DNA from: Opisthorchis felineus
Lineage: Eukaryota; Platyhelminthes; Trematoda; Opisthorchiida; Opisthorchiidae
Length of the DNA stretch: 64,000 nucleotides
Assembly: GCA_004794785.1 (NCBI GenBank)
Contig: SJOL01004744.1
Location: 186,001 to 250,000, forward strand
Direction of reading: 5' to 3'
In this document: in pieces, positions 50,065-61,531 of the stretch
How positions within the stretch are numbered: position 1 is the first letter of the stretch
Layout of the letters: the number at the start of each line of letters is the position of its first letter
Program-made: the position numbers and the translations under genes
The notes under the pieces: model-generated
Databases searched by the model: none
Seen by the model: the letters and a program-made list of their open reading frames with translations, nothing else
Told to the model about the DNA's origin: nothing

Positions 50065-51249
50065 GTGAGTTTGCCAATTGTTAACTATTCACGGAAGACA
50101 GCCTGTCACAAAGTACCTTGCAAAATACAAATAGCGTAATGGTAATAATAGTATTATTAATAATGATAACAATATTAGTAATTATAGGAACAGCGCACTG
50201 GTGCAAAGACCACTGAGTTTGAGATCAAATGATAGTGTTTTTGCAATTATGCGGCTGCTCCAGAGTTTAAACAACAGTTAGTACTGAGCGATTTCCGGTC
50301 TATTGGAACCTAGGCAACGATAGATTTATGCGCTCAGCAGGATGGATTTTGTAGGGCCCCAAGTTTAGCAATTGGGAAGGTTAAAAAGGTGTAATCCACA
50401 TTACAACGACAGAACATAGAAACACAGTTAAGGGCTTGCTTGAGGTACGGACTGCTGAGGACGGCGGCTAGCGGGCGGTTGATTCAACAATGGGACATGT
50501 AGTAGATCCCGGAAAACTGGTTCCAAATCTGGATCTTGTGTTGAAGGTCGAAACAGATATCAAAGAATCGGAATTTAAGGGGCCAGAACTGTCAAAGACT
50601 AGTCATCACAATATGGCCAGCTTAGCGAGGGTGCATAAACGGATACATGTAAAAGGTAGTTACACCTAGGAGTCAGACTGAAGTAGCGCAACTGCAGGAC
50701 AGAATAATTCTCCTTAGCCCATGAAAATAAACTGTAGGTAAACTCAGCTACGAAGCACCTAAAAGCGAACCGTCTAGTTTATAGAAGCTAATGGCTGTGG
50801 ATGGTGATGAAAATAGAGAAGTATCCAACCGCCATATTTTCTACATGACTAGAGAGGTTTACGGTTGCAATGTCTGATCGACTCCGTTTAAGTCTTCCTA
50901 AAAGAGAAGAAAGCAAAGTTGTATTGAACGACTTGGAATCCAGTTATATCTCGTATAGAGACTCCTGTGCTATCCAACAAGTAGCAGACATATTGCCAGT
51001 TCAAGGCACACACTGGCTGTCACAGTTAGTAGCCTTGAAACCGAGCGACCTTGGTTGGGGTCATAAACAACATCTTTTTTGGTTATTAATTTGCTGCCTA
51101 AAATTATCCCAAAGTGCATAGTTTGTGTTTATGACGATATTTTACAAGGAAACACGCTGAGATTTTATACGGGGCAAGAAATTGCATAAGAAGATCTTGA
51201 AGAGCCTCCTAATTAACTAAAAAGGCAGAATATCTCACAATTGGCATAA

Positions 51250-51350
51250 ACCTTCCAGCTGAGAAGTCGTCTCTCAAAAAGCTAGTCAACATGTGACCAC
51301 GTGATGTGAATCTCCTGACTGGTTGTCTAAATACGGATGGGAGACTGCCT
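51250..51350 (-). repeat. SINE fragment, same family as the 11.7-12.2 kb pair
   Basis: CTGAGAAGTCGTCTCTCAA and ATGTGACCACGTGATGTG match the interior of that family (GTGACCACGTGATGTGG near 12050, and the reverse complement of ACGACTTCTCAG near 11892). No tRNA-like head is visible here. Confidence 0.4.
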
Positions 51351-52066
51351 TCACCAAGGAGTCCTCTTATTGGGAACTGTCACTGCATCTGATTTCGTAA
51401 CAAATTTTCAGATGGGAAAGTAACACGAAAACAAAACAGGATATTCAATGCATCCTAGGGAGTTATATGGCTACGGATTCGCCTTGGTGTGAAGGACGTC
51501 TTGAGTGTGTCTTTTAGTTTTCCGGCGCAGCGAAAGACACCACTATGGTTAGCCGTTTCCTTGAATCTTCGGAAGCAGATAGCCCCATCAAGTCCCAGTA
51601 GCTGTAACTGTATGAGTTCCACTTGTTTATCGGCAGGCAGTCAGTAAGAGTTTGGCTTCGTTTTTTTTGGCGATTGTTTCTTCGATTGACCAAACTAACA
51701 GTCCAATTATGCAGCTTGGATTATTCATCTATTGTTGGGGAACCTTCCGATTAGCACGTTTATCCATAGTCTCCCATGTCCTGACCAAAAAACCGAAATT
51801 ACTTACCAGGTTGTTTGTCATCTTATTCAGCCGTTGTAGGTTAACTTCATACCTCGGTAACAAAATCGAATTACAACCTACTCGCATCTCATATTGGTTA
51901 CGCACTGCTGTTTTGCTGTTTCTGGATAAGAACGGAAGGTAAAACAGCTGGAATAGCAATATAAACTGAGGCTAAAATGACTCCCCGGAACAGGAGCAGG
52001 ACTCTTTGGAGGCGATGGGGTTAATGTCTAGGATTTTATTGCAGTTTGTTTTCATAAATACCGCAG

Positions 52067-52185
52067 TCCTATACGGATCCGACTTCATTCTAAGTAAACA
52101 ATTAGTCTTCAATCGAATATATGGGGGTTTGACTCACATTCTGGAGGCATTCGACAAAATTCATTTGTTCGAAGCGCAGCGTCAG
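52067..52185 (+). CDS. coding exon (block 4, exon f)
   Basis: Open from acceptor ATAAATACCGCAG in phase 1 to donor CGTCAG|GTAAGG in phase 0. It encodes LYGSDFILSKQLVFNRIYGG followed by THILEAFDKIHLFEAQRQ. A stronger acceptor at 52044 (ATTTTATTGCAG) would start it in phase 0 with seven more codons. Phase continuity from the microexon favours 52067. Confidence 0.5.
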
Positions 52186-54615
52186 GTAAGGTCATTCCTG
52201 CACTGCGTGTTGCTACTGCCAATAAATCACTGTGAAAAGTTAAAAACATAGGTACTAATAAATGGTGGCCTTCTCATGATATCTGTAGACAAAAATGTCG
52301 GAATAATGACAAAAGTCACCAGTGAGTGGAGGAACAGTGCCTAGCCCGGACACCAGTATGGTTCTGTGCCACCTACCGAATCAAAACAGCCTGTTTGCTC
52401 AAGCTGGTCAGAGTTTGACCCACGGGCTTTCCAGAGCACCTCACAGCTGAGAACGATGAACTTGAAGCATATAAAGCTGGCTTGCCAAAAAAAAACGGTT
52501 TGTGTTGATGCTGGCTAGTTTGATGAAGGCAGCAGGCAAAAGTTTGCTACTCCGTTGAAGAGTACACGAATGCCAACTCTGAAGATTGAGAAGTGCTTTA
52601 TTCTGTTTCCGTCTTACCTATGTTGCTCAAACTCCGTTGTGGATTGTCAGTTAAAAGTATGCCGAAAGGCATTTGAATTAGAAGTCCATTCACAAACTTA
52701 TTATTTTGAGTATGGAAGGCTGACATAGGGAAACAGACAAGTACCTTTTGAGTTGTCCACCTAAAATACTTCCCTAATTTTTGTTTACATTCTTCTCACA
52801 AGGATACACAATCAGAACCGAAATGAAGTCATCATTCACGTCGGAAGATCTCCAAGTACAGATGGGCGATCCTATTCTGAAGGCCAGCTTTGAGACTAGA
52901 AGCGATGTGAGTTCAGGCATTCTAAAATGCCACCCTCTCGCCGTATGACCAAGTCTACTTTTGACCCATGAATTACCGTACATAACAGCTACAAATTCAC
53001 ACACAACTAAGTGACTGGAACAAAAGCCTGGCTTGTAATTTAAGTAAGTTTCTAACCTTTATGAACCAATTGCCACCTTTTGGAAATTGGATTATGACGA
53101 TTTAGATCACGTGGCTACGGATCTAAACTTGAAGAAGTAGTAAATGACATTATCAGTACCAAGGAAAGCACCTGTCTAATTGAAAGAATGGAACGTATCG
53201 AGGTGGAATCACTTGGTTACTAAAACGCGTCAAAAATTTCAATCCGATGCAGCTCAAAGGTCAATGCAGTAGAGTTAGGCCAGACAGGAAATCAATAAAG
53301 AATTAATTAATGCAGTGTGTCAGCGTTAACGAAGGCTTCATGCCTTCTCTGTCTAGATAAGCATGTGAACCGCAATCAGGACAAATTCATAGTTTTGGTT
53401 GCTGAAACTGTGATGCGAAGTAACTTACAGGCGAATGAGCGAAGCTAATAATTCTTGAGAAGAGTGGGCTGTTTAGTGAACTACATTTGTTCGCATATTC
53501 AGGCTCCCATTTGTTAAGTTCCTCAACGAGTTGTGTTGCATGAAAGCCGCCTGCTTTCTTGCGTTTCCCTGTGCATCGTGCGGGATGGATTCTACGTTAG
53601 AAGCTTCACGTTATCTTCACTTCCTACAAATAAGGTCTAATACCCATCGGATTGGCGTAAAGGACCGACCACTTGTGACAATGCAATTATGTTCATTAGT
53701 TTGTATCTCGAACATGAAGTCCTTATGGTTTGTGTTAGCGGTGCACGAAAGTTTAAATTAAAATATTGGGACTGAAGTCTACACCTGGTTATAAAAAGTT
53801 AGTAAAGTGCTCTTTTCTTGGTTGCGGAATGTGTTATTTCGTTCATTGAATGCTGAAAGATTGTAGGATTAGAAAACAATAGAAGACATTGACCTGTCAA
53901 ATGTTTAATCTTTCAGGATGCTTAGATAGGCATATTTGAAGAATCAAGAAGGTCAGTGACTTTCTTCTCCTCAGAACTAATGCTGATCAACCGAGCTCAA
54001 CTACATTCACTGTTTGGATCAAGCATCAGTCGACTAGTGTTTGATTAAGTGGCACTTGATCAATATCAAATAAACCCGTCCGAGCTGTCAATATTAAGAT
54101 ATATTGCCAGATTTTACCATAGGTTGGATAGGTGTTATGTGACAGAATTAAGAATTTTGCAATTCCACTCATTATTTACCACGTGATGGTGACAGCACGA
54201 ATGTGAGACGGTGACTTTCGGCTGTTCTAACTTGTCCCATTTTAGAGTTGAAACATATATATATATATATAATTCCTCATATTCAGGTTGGAATCTTTGC
54301 TGTTGATCAGGTGCCATTTGATCCGTGAGTGGGTACGTTGGATGATCTGTTGATCCGGTGGATGTGTTGCACTCAATCGCACACAAGCAATATCTCCTGC
54401 TATGGCAACAAAAATCTCGCAAGCCAATTGTCAAGCTAGGTGAACGGATCAACTGATACCTGGTCAGCAGCCAATTATCCCACCTGGGTTACCAATATAT
54501 GAACACACTGTCAATCAGTTTGGAATCTGCGTCGGCTGTACACCAAAAGTATAGGATCCTTAGTGGTGATATTTTCATTTGCTTATCATATTTGTATATA
54601 TTTTTTGCTTAACAG

Positions 54616-54856
54616 TTTGTCAAACGTTGGTTCGTGGACGATGCCTCACCGAAGCCGTTAACCCTCTGCTTTGAAAAATTTTCTGTTCATTGGGGGTTAG
54701 GATACTATGAAATGTATTTTGAAGTGCATTTTAATGTCGAAACAATTGCAGAAAAAGATCGAGCGAATTTTGGATTGGAACTGGCCAAAATTTCACAAGG
54801 ACCGGGTTCCAAGGGACCATACCCGAGAGACACCTCTTACGTGAATTGGTTAGACA
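54616..54856 (+). CDS. coding exon (block 4, exon g)
   Basis: Eighty codons open between acceptor TTTTGCTTAACAG and donor GACA|GTAAGA, phase 0 to 1. The peptide includes FVKRWFVDDASPKPLTLCF, the aromatic beta-rich HWGLGYYEMYFEVHFNVE, and ELAKISQGPGSKGPYPRD. Alternating hydrophobic residues suggest a beta-sheet core (inference). No family recognised. Confidence 0.55.
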
Positions 54857-54953
54857 GTAAGATCGTGTATTCATATTTTTAACGAGTTGTTAGTATTTGC
54901 TTTATTGTGAAAGTAATTAGCATGTCCTCGTCTTGTGCTTCGTTATACAACAG

Positions 54954-55085
54954 TCTCTTCCGCTGGAAATGGCGGATTTGTAAATATCCTCAGAGGGAGC
55001 CGTTTTGTTTCTGAGATGGTCTGGTACAAAGCCAGATCACATTGGAATGGGCTATTCTTTAAAGACGTTCACAAAACGATTCATT
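54954..55085 (+). CDS. coding exon (block 4, exon h)
   Basis: Separated from the previous exon by an intron of only 97 nt. Acceptor GTTATACAACAG. In phase 1 it reads ISSAGNGGFVNILRGSRF, VSEMVWYKARSHWNGLFF and KDVHKTIH up to donor CATT|GTAAAA. The frame continues past the donor, so the end is set by the donor and by the phase-1 start at 57695. Confidence 0.45.
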
Positions 55086-57694
55086 GTAAAACAACAGCAG
55101 CGTTTCTGCATTCCTCAAAGACGGTCTACTCATAGGAGGGGTTACAATCTTCCTTGTATAACCATCATTCTTTACAGATGAGCACAAACTATGGCTGACA
55201 AAAAAGCGTCATTACTGGGCATCTTGGCGGCAGATTTTTCAAAGAGCGCGTTAAGCGCTCTCGCTTTTTCGTGGGGATATTCCAACTTTCTTGCGTGTAG
55301 TCAGCATCTTCTGCTTATAAACTTATGGCATTAATTTAGTGAATTCTTTATAATATCACAGGAATGCACCTGAGGTTTGCACTTCTAAGAGCAACTCGCG
55401 TTCTGTAAAGCTGGATGGCATACTTTCTTTTAACGTCCCACTGAGTTGTCTTATCAAACTTCTAATGGACTCATGAGAGGACATATAGCACCGTATTTTA
55501 AGCACTTCATCTCTTACACTCCAGCATAAAAATCGTTGGGCCGTAAAGACCCGGTCTTAAAGTAGTTCATGACTTCAAGCCACTAGTTTTTGGTTAGAGG
55601 AGTCATTTGTTTTTACTGTCAACTGAGTATCGGGTATATTGTTTTGATCTTTTAAAGAGCTTCTAGCTTGGTCAAAGACTATCTGTTAGGAAAATTTGAA
55701 CCATAGTAAAAGGTTAAACAATGGAGTCCGACGCAAAATTCTAGAATACAATGAAGACCAATTTATTCCAAAATGAAGCTACGAAATTTTGGTCAAGAAA
55801 AGTTAATGGTGAACGTTCCTTCAGGTCATTACTGAAAACAAGAAATGGAAAGAAGCTGTGGGGCAAGTGAGTAAAATAAAAGAGTTATTTAGTAGGAATA
55901 TGAACCAAATGACATACTCGGCGTTTTTATCTAGGGTGCACTTGAAGTCACGGTGTGCACCGAAAACGGATGAAAACATGAGAGAACAGAAGTTTCAACC
56001 TAAGATTGTCGTTAAACCCCAGTGCAACAAACATTAGAGATGAACTGTGAATACATTGTTAGACTTACGTCCGAATTCACTTGGCAAATAAGTGGCCTTC
56101 GGGAGTTCTATGCAACACGTAGATATATAGGCTGGATGTGGTGAGGAATTTCGCAAAGGGCTTAACAATGCTTCCTTTTAAGAGAACGAAGAAGAACATG
56201 GCTGTGCGGTTAGAGGAAGGAAGGTTCCAGTGGAGATTTTTTCCGGTAGGCGAAGCCAGTCCATGCTGAACAGCCGAGAAGCATGGTTTAACTGCTTCAT
56301 ACTTATTGGAAATCATTGACTGTACACACTTCATGAAACTCAGACAGTTTCGAATTCGCTACCTCCAGGGGTTATTTAAAAACTTAGTCTCCCGACCACG
56401 AGCGTTTGATTAGCAACTATGGGATTAACTGGCTTCTCAGGGAGAATTTTTGTTCCTCCTTCAGAGTTACGTGTGGTTTGATGGTAATATGGAATTTTGT
56501 CCTTCATTTGCGGTTTCCCCTATCTGCAGATCCTTCGTGTGTGCACCGGAGAATACCTCTTGATTGTTACTGATGGAATCTTACAGTGTTTATTGGCTTT
56601 TAAGCATGAACTAGCTTTGCTTACAGGACGAAATCACCAATAAAATGATACTGTGTGCAAGTTTGATATTTACTTCATATTTGAAATAGAAATAGCGTCA
56701 GGAAGTTCAACGAGAATAAGGTGTGTGATATGGTAATGAAGTAAGATCACCAACCGTTCCGAATACCAGGGCATAATAGCCCAACGGGGCTGCTGGGTAA
56801 TGAACTGCAACGAGAAACGCGTGATGAAAAACAACTGCAAGTTTTAAAGGAGGTCGTTGTGACTGCTAGAGAAAAGACCACTTATTACAGTGAACAGATG
56901 ATGTTAAAAACCTAACTGATGCGCAACATGGTTGAATCGTCTCAGAGGTGAAACAAAGTTATTTCTGGCCGCAAAATTTACTCCAAAGAAGAATTCAGCT
57001 ACAGGATCGACTAGAGGGTGCTCGGAAGAGTGAAAAGTTCCCGTTCATACAAAATTCATATTTTTTGGAAGGCGTAAATAGAATATGGCCTGAAAAATAG
57101 TGTGATACCGTGTTATATGCCTCAAGTCATGAACGGAAAACACAGGAAATTAGTGGACTTCAAAGTAGGCAAATTATTCATCGGGGGAACTCAAGGGGAA
57201 AAAAGAGAATGATTTGTAAAATAAATTTGATATACTTCTTCGACCGGAGTGTACACAGGAGTCATATATCGGTGATTGATTGGTCATGTGGTTTTGATTG
57301 CATTCATCTAATTCAAAGACAAACTCAGAGGCTTGGAATAAAGCAACGCGCACGGCTGCTATCGATGGATGTGTTGTGATGATAATTTTAGGTAAGCTCG
57401 ATGGGAATTCGATAATGAGTCTGTGTGTGGCACGTCGATTTACACGACATTTCTTGGAATTCGTTTGTGGTGCTTTAGATCTGTGGTAAATCATCATCTG
57501 ACTTTTGTCGGAAACCCACCAAAAACACCATCCGCACCATCTGCATCTTAAAAGTGTTTACCGGGACGGCCTTCTGGTTATGAGGTCTCAGATAGTTATA
57601 AAATCTACAACTTAGTGGGAGGGTCAACATAACCATTAGGTGACTGGTGATTCTATCCATTGCGCACTGAAAGTCTGTCTATTTTGTCTCACAG
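55086..57694. other. intron with one SINE fragment
   Basis: Only the SINE 3' fragment at 56295-56360 is recognisable. Confidence 0.25.
56295..56360 (-). repeat. SINE 3' fragment, same family
   Basis: CATACTTATTGGAAATCATTG followed by GAAACTCAGACAGTTTCGAAT matches 11676-11735 (CATACTTATTGGGAATCGTC...). Read on the minus strand it shows a B box-like ATTCGAAACT and a 'CTGAGTTTCATGAAGTG' segment. Confidence 0.4.
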
Positions 57695-57864
57695 ATCAGT
57701 CGTTTGTATATGTATACTGGATGGATTTAAGCGTATCCATAGTAACTGCAATGTCAGTATCTTCTACGCCTAATTTGTCTACTACTAGATCTTGTCATTC
57801 AAATGGATCTTTTTTCTTTGTACAAAAGCGTGGAAAAAATTGGAAAGAATGGTATTTTCAAAAG
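57695..57864 (+). CDS. coding exon (block 4, exon i)
   Basis: Acceptor CTATTTTGTCTCACAG and donor CAAAAG|GTAAGT are both strong. Fifty-six codons are open from phase 1 to 0. The peptide runs SFVYVYWMDLSVSIVTAM, then a Ser/Thr-rich stretch SVSSTPNLSTTRSCHSNG, then FFFVQKRGKNWKEWYFQK. The last part resembles the opening strands of a PH-like fold only loosely, and I do not claim that domain. Confidence 0.55.
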
Positions 57865-58659
57865 GTAAGTATACTAGTTTTTGCAATTTTCATCAATGTA
57901 ACTATGCGTCGGGTAAATCAAAAATCATGGTTGATTTCAGACGCTACATTTTCTTAAACAAATTCAGTGAACAATCAATCGTCACATTGTCAGTGAGAAT
58001 TAATTGTAATTAATTGCAGTTGAAATTTAACCAGAGTTTACCAAGAAAAATGTCATCGTATCCTGAGGTGCACAGTCGCGCAAAGTATTTTAGGGTTTTC
58101 GATGCCTCATGTGTTTTCTTGGGTTCTGAATTCAACATCTGATCGAGCTCAAAACCTTTGTCTATTAACAGTTGGCTCCCGTTTCACGTCTTGTAGCTAG
58201 AATTGCCCTGTATTAGTTGTTGGCAGGTTCGCTAAACCTTTCGAGGTTATAGAGGAAACCTCTTAGGTGCACAACACAGCAAACAGTCGTCCTTGTCATC
58301 TGCTTGTCCAGAAGTCCTGGTTGTGGGATAATCAATAGTGTAAGAGTAAAAAGTTTGTAATTGTTTGTATGGCCTTTGAAGCGCCTATTGCTCGTTAGAC
58401 TGGTTGCTCGCCAGTTCCAGCCTGCGCATTCATGCATTAAATTATAATTTTCCTGTACTTTAAAATGCACCCTTAACCTCGATTAAATTTGTCTTACTGA
58501 CTCCCTCTGGAAACCCTTTGATATCGTCAAAGGGATGATCTAGCATAGATGAAAACCTCAGGGAATGCTCTCTAATCATCTCAGATCCAAAGTGATCCAT
58601 CCAGTTGTAGTGAAAATAGGAACTAATACAGCAAACATCTGACGAACAAGACACTGTGT

Positions 58660-58832
58660 CAGCGAAATACACTCAGTTGCAAACAAATTTGGTTTTTCGA
58701 GAGACTCAGCTGGAACCCAGCTGAATCTCTCGTTTGTGGTGTTTCCTCTGATGTTACCTGATGAGCCCCAAGAAGGGCGAAACCGGTCGTGGGCTGTCGA
58801 AGAATTTTCAGCAACCTTATGAGTAGTGCATT
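58660..58832 (+). repeat. hairpin-plus-hammerhead repeat unit
   Basis: The unit starts with 'TTGCAAACAAATTTGGTTTT', carries a long hairpin (58698-58713 pairing with 58717-58732, one mismatch), then the hammerhead, then 'GAAGAATTTTCAGCAA' and 'TTATGAGTAGT'. Its first ~85 bp recur at 60550-60632 in the same orientation, and its second half recurs inverted at 60711-60800. It looks like a small non-autonomous retroelement or the terminal repeat of one. Confidence 0.6.
58753..58794 (+). ncRNA. type I hammerhead ribozyme candidate (copy 1)
   Basis: Core order CTGATGA (58758-58764), stem II GCCC/GGGC (58765-58768 with 58775-58778; loop CAAGAA), GAAA (58779-58782), then the minimal stem III ACCGGT (58782-58787) and the predicted cleavage site GTC after C58788. 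All conserved core positions are present. Stem I is weak here (TTAC/GTGG with two G-T pairs). Hammerheads with near-zero-loop stem III of this kind are known from schistosome SINE-like repeats and Penelope-like elements, where they act best as dimers. It lies in the intron between exons at 57864 and 61358. Confidence 0.7.
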
Positions 58833-60751
58833 ACGAAGACATTGTGTCCTTGCTGAGATAGATCAGATGACCTTTGGCGATAATTGTCGCAGAAAAAGAT
58901 TTTTAAATGGCCCAGATCTTTGGAATCCGACCACTTCGGTTCAAATTATGTTACATGGTAATGATCAAATTTGAACTACAAATAACTATTCCTCTAATAA
59001 AGAAGACGCGGGCTGTCCACTGAGATCACTACAAGCGGACGTTTTTGTGGTTAGGGTAGAGAGACAGTCGGAGCTAGTATATTATAACCGTTATGTCAAT
59101 TACAAGTTGGGCATTTCTAGTACTTAGACACTAGTCATCACTTTTGCACTAGGTATCAGTGACATTCATCCAAACCTCAAGTACACTTTGAAGAAAAAAT
59201 TGGCGATAGCCTTCGCAGTCTGGTCACACCACATATGGCCTCGAGGGATCTTTCAGATCCAGCGTTTACGGAAAGCATACGCGATCGAGACTGTACGTGC
59301 ACCATTCAAACTTTAACCCTTTGAAGCAAAAACGTAAATTCGCCAAGCCTAATAACATTCAAAAGCTCGGTACCATTGCCTGATCGTAAGCCAACTCAGT
59401 CAGCATTTGGAGAACATCTTCTGGTTTCAGGTTATCGAGTTGATTTAACCTCAGCTTTCGGCATCCCCTCCATCCATCAGAAACCACTTGTTATCAGACG
59501 CGCTGAGGCCTCTACACTCAGTCGAATCAGGTCTTCACCATGTGAAGGCCATTCCGCGACAATAACCTGCGGGATGTTGACAATTAGCTCCCATGTCTTC
59601 AACCACAATACTAAAAACCATCAAATTTACATCATAAATAGGAACAAATAGCAACAGATCGGCAGGTCGAAGCCAGTTGTATCGTGGACAAATCAGGTCC
59701 GCGTCTTAAGTCCAAGGTAAGCTGATGGCTTGTGTCAAAGTTTTTTGGCACAGAAGCCGACTCGGCATCGATTAATTGACATGACCAACAGCATAACATG
59801 CTAACAACTTCGAATTGACACTGCGGGGTAAAATTCTGAACGCTGTATTGAGGTTAGCTGTAGTAGATAGGAAGTGTTTAGCAATCAACGGGGCACGTTT
59901 TCGGGCCTGAGTTTTTAGGTCTACTTAAATGAGGAGGTAAAAGTTCTGAGGCGCGTTCGAAAAAATTCCTGTCTTTTATGACCATGCATTTTTCATCGTA
60001 ACTGCATGTGATTTGGTAGACGCGTGTGACAGAGATTGGATAATACACTGGCGCCTCGTGCATCGACTTGTGTCATCGATGGGAATAGAATTAGTTGAGC
60101 GGCTGGGCACGTGCGACCGATGAAGGCTAGTAAGTTGTGCTGTAGGGCAGTGCTTAGATGGTCTACTTTAAAGTACAGCCCGACTAAAACTGCTCTCTTT
60201 TCTACCGAATGGTCAGGTATCCGTTTAGGCCGTGGCATGCTTCATTGGTAAAATGATCAACAACTTGAAAATACCGGCCAGAGGGCCAGATTATCCGGCT
60301 AATCTACACCTAATCAAAAGGCACGAACTAAGACTAAACACCTCGTTTCTGGTTGAGAATTTTTGACCGACTGCAACTTTCTTTGCTTTGTATATGTTTT
60401 TCAACGTGTTTTGTGGTTTCAGGTCCTTTGAGAATGATCAGTCACGCATGCACGCGATTTGAGAAGGTCAACACAACAGGTATGTTAGAACCTACTATTG
60501 TTGTCACTCTCCATTCCATTTGATAGTAAAAGCACAACAGTGGTTAGCGAACTACACTCACTTGCAAACAAATTTGGTTTTTCGAGAGACTCACCTGAAA
60601 CCCAGCTGAATCTCTCGTTTGTGATGTTTCCAGGCAACTGAATGTGCTGCACCAGGCCGCCTCATGTTTCAGTTGCTACGATATTCGAGATATCGCGATG
60701 CGTGTATATTCGTAATGTACTACTCATAAGATTGCTGAAAATTCTTCGACA

Positions 60752-60794
60752 GCCCACGACCGGTTTCGCCTTTCTTGAGGCTCATCAGGTAGGC
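60752..60794 (-). ncRNA. type I hammerhead ribozyme candidate (copy 2)
   Basis: On the minus strand: stem I GCCTAC pairs with GTGGGC (6 bp, one G-T), core CTGATGA (complement of 60782-60788), stem II GCCT/AGGC with loop CAAGAA, GAAA (complement of 60764-60767), stem III ACCGGT, cleavage predicted after the C at 60758. Compared with copy 1, the last stem II pair has changed from C-G to T-A, a compensated substitution. Stem I is better here than in copy 1, so this is the likelier active copy. Confidence 0.75.
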
Positions 60795-60874
60795 GCAGTC
60801 CCCGAGCACATTAGCACATTGGTACATTAGAACACAACAGTGGTTGTTTGGACGTAATACACTACTCATACGGT

Positions 60875-60930
60875 TACTGAAAGCTCTCTGACAGCCCTTC
60901 TTACCCTTCTTGGGACTCATCAGATGGTTG
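60875..60930 (-). pseudogene. degenerate hammerhead ribozyme copy 3
   Basis: On the minus strand CTGATGAGTCCCAAGAAGGG (core plus stem II, CTGATGA at 60917-60923) is intact, but the GAAAC and stem III part is lost. TAAGAAGGGCTGTC follows where CGAAACCGGTC should be. It sits about 130 bp from copy 2 in the same orientation, and the shared flank (ACTACTCATA...CTGACAGCCC) makes a partial tandem. Confidence 0.5.
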
Positions 60931-61357
60931 GTTTGAAGGCATTGCAACTAGGTAGAACACTGTGCACAGGATAAATCGCGCCTAGAAACCGCTACGTTCA
61001 GAACGTGCTTACTACGGACATTTTCGGTGGCAAAATTGACATAAGTGTACCACCAGCTCGGCAATTTTGACGACAAATCTGGGGTCTGTCGCCGATTTGA
61101 TTCAGTAAAGAACATTGAAAGAAGGGGTAATAGGTATCTGGTCGAAGTTGATATCCATTCCAGCAGCCTACGGATTAAGGATGAGTCTCACTCAGAATTA
61201 AGATGTGCCTTCGGATAGAATCTCTGCTCCCGGAAAGAAACAGTGAAGTTAAGATAAACTTGGACTTTACATAGCTAAATTGTCACTAACAAACTAACTA
61301 CCACAGTTCCTGGGTTATTTTGTTCGTTACAACACTGCTGTGAGCACTATTCAACAG

Positions 61358-61531
61358 ACAAAATATTTACCAGCAGATAATATTGTCCTATTGTCGCATG
61401 TGCTCTGCAACCATTCAGTCATAATTGGAAAAACCTCAGACATTTGCTCAATCCAGCAGTTGAATTTGCAGGAGACATCAATTTTGTGTAAAAATATGCA
61501 GCGAAAAGTATCGGATCAACCCCGCTGGAAG
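61358..61531 (+). CDS. coding exon (block 4, exon j)
   Basis: Open from acceptor GCACTATTCAACAG in phase 0, with 58 codons to donor TGGAAG|GTTATC, also phase 0. It encodes YLPADNIVLLSHVLCNHSV, then SDICSIQQLNLQETSILCK. The donor is non-ideal at +3 to +6 and the frame runs on to a stop at 61566, so a terminal-exon reading is possible. Phase agreement with 63698 favours an internal exon. Confidence 0.4.

Larger units (their letters stand above)
60550..60930. repeat. rearranged hairpin/hammerhead repeat cluster
   Basis: The hairpin (60583-60617) is on the + strand, and two hammerhead copies follow on the minus strand. The short sequence CACAACAGTGGTT occurs at 60531 and again at 60833, bracketing the first part. 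The arrangement suggests nested or inverted insertion of the same family as 58660-58832. The segment 60630-60700 (TCAGTTGCTAC..TCGAGAT) also resembles 18480-18552. Confidence 0.5.
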
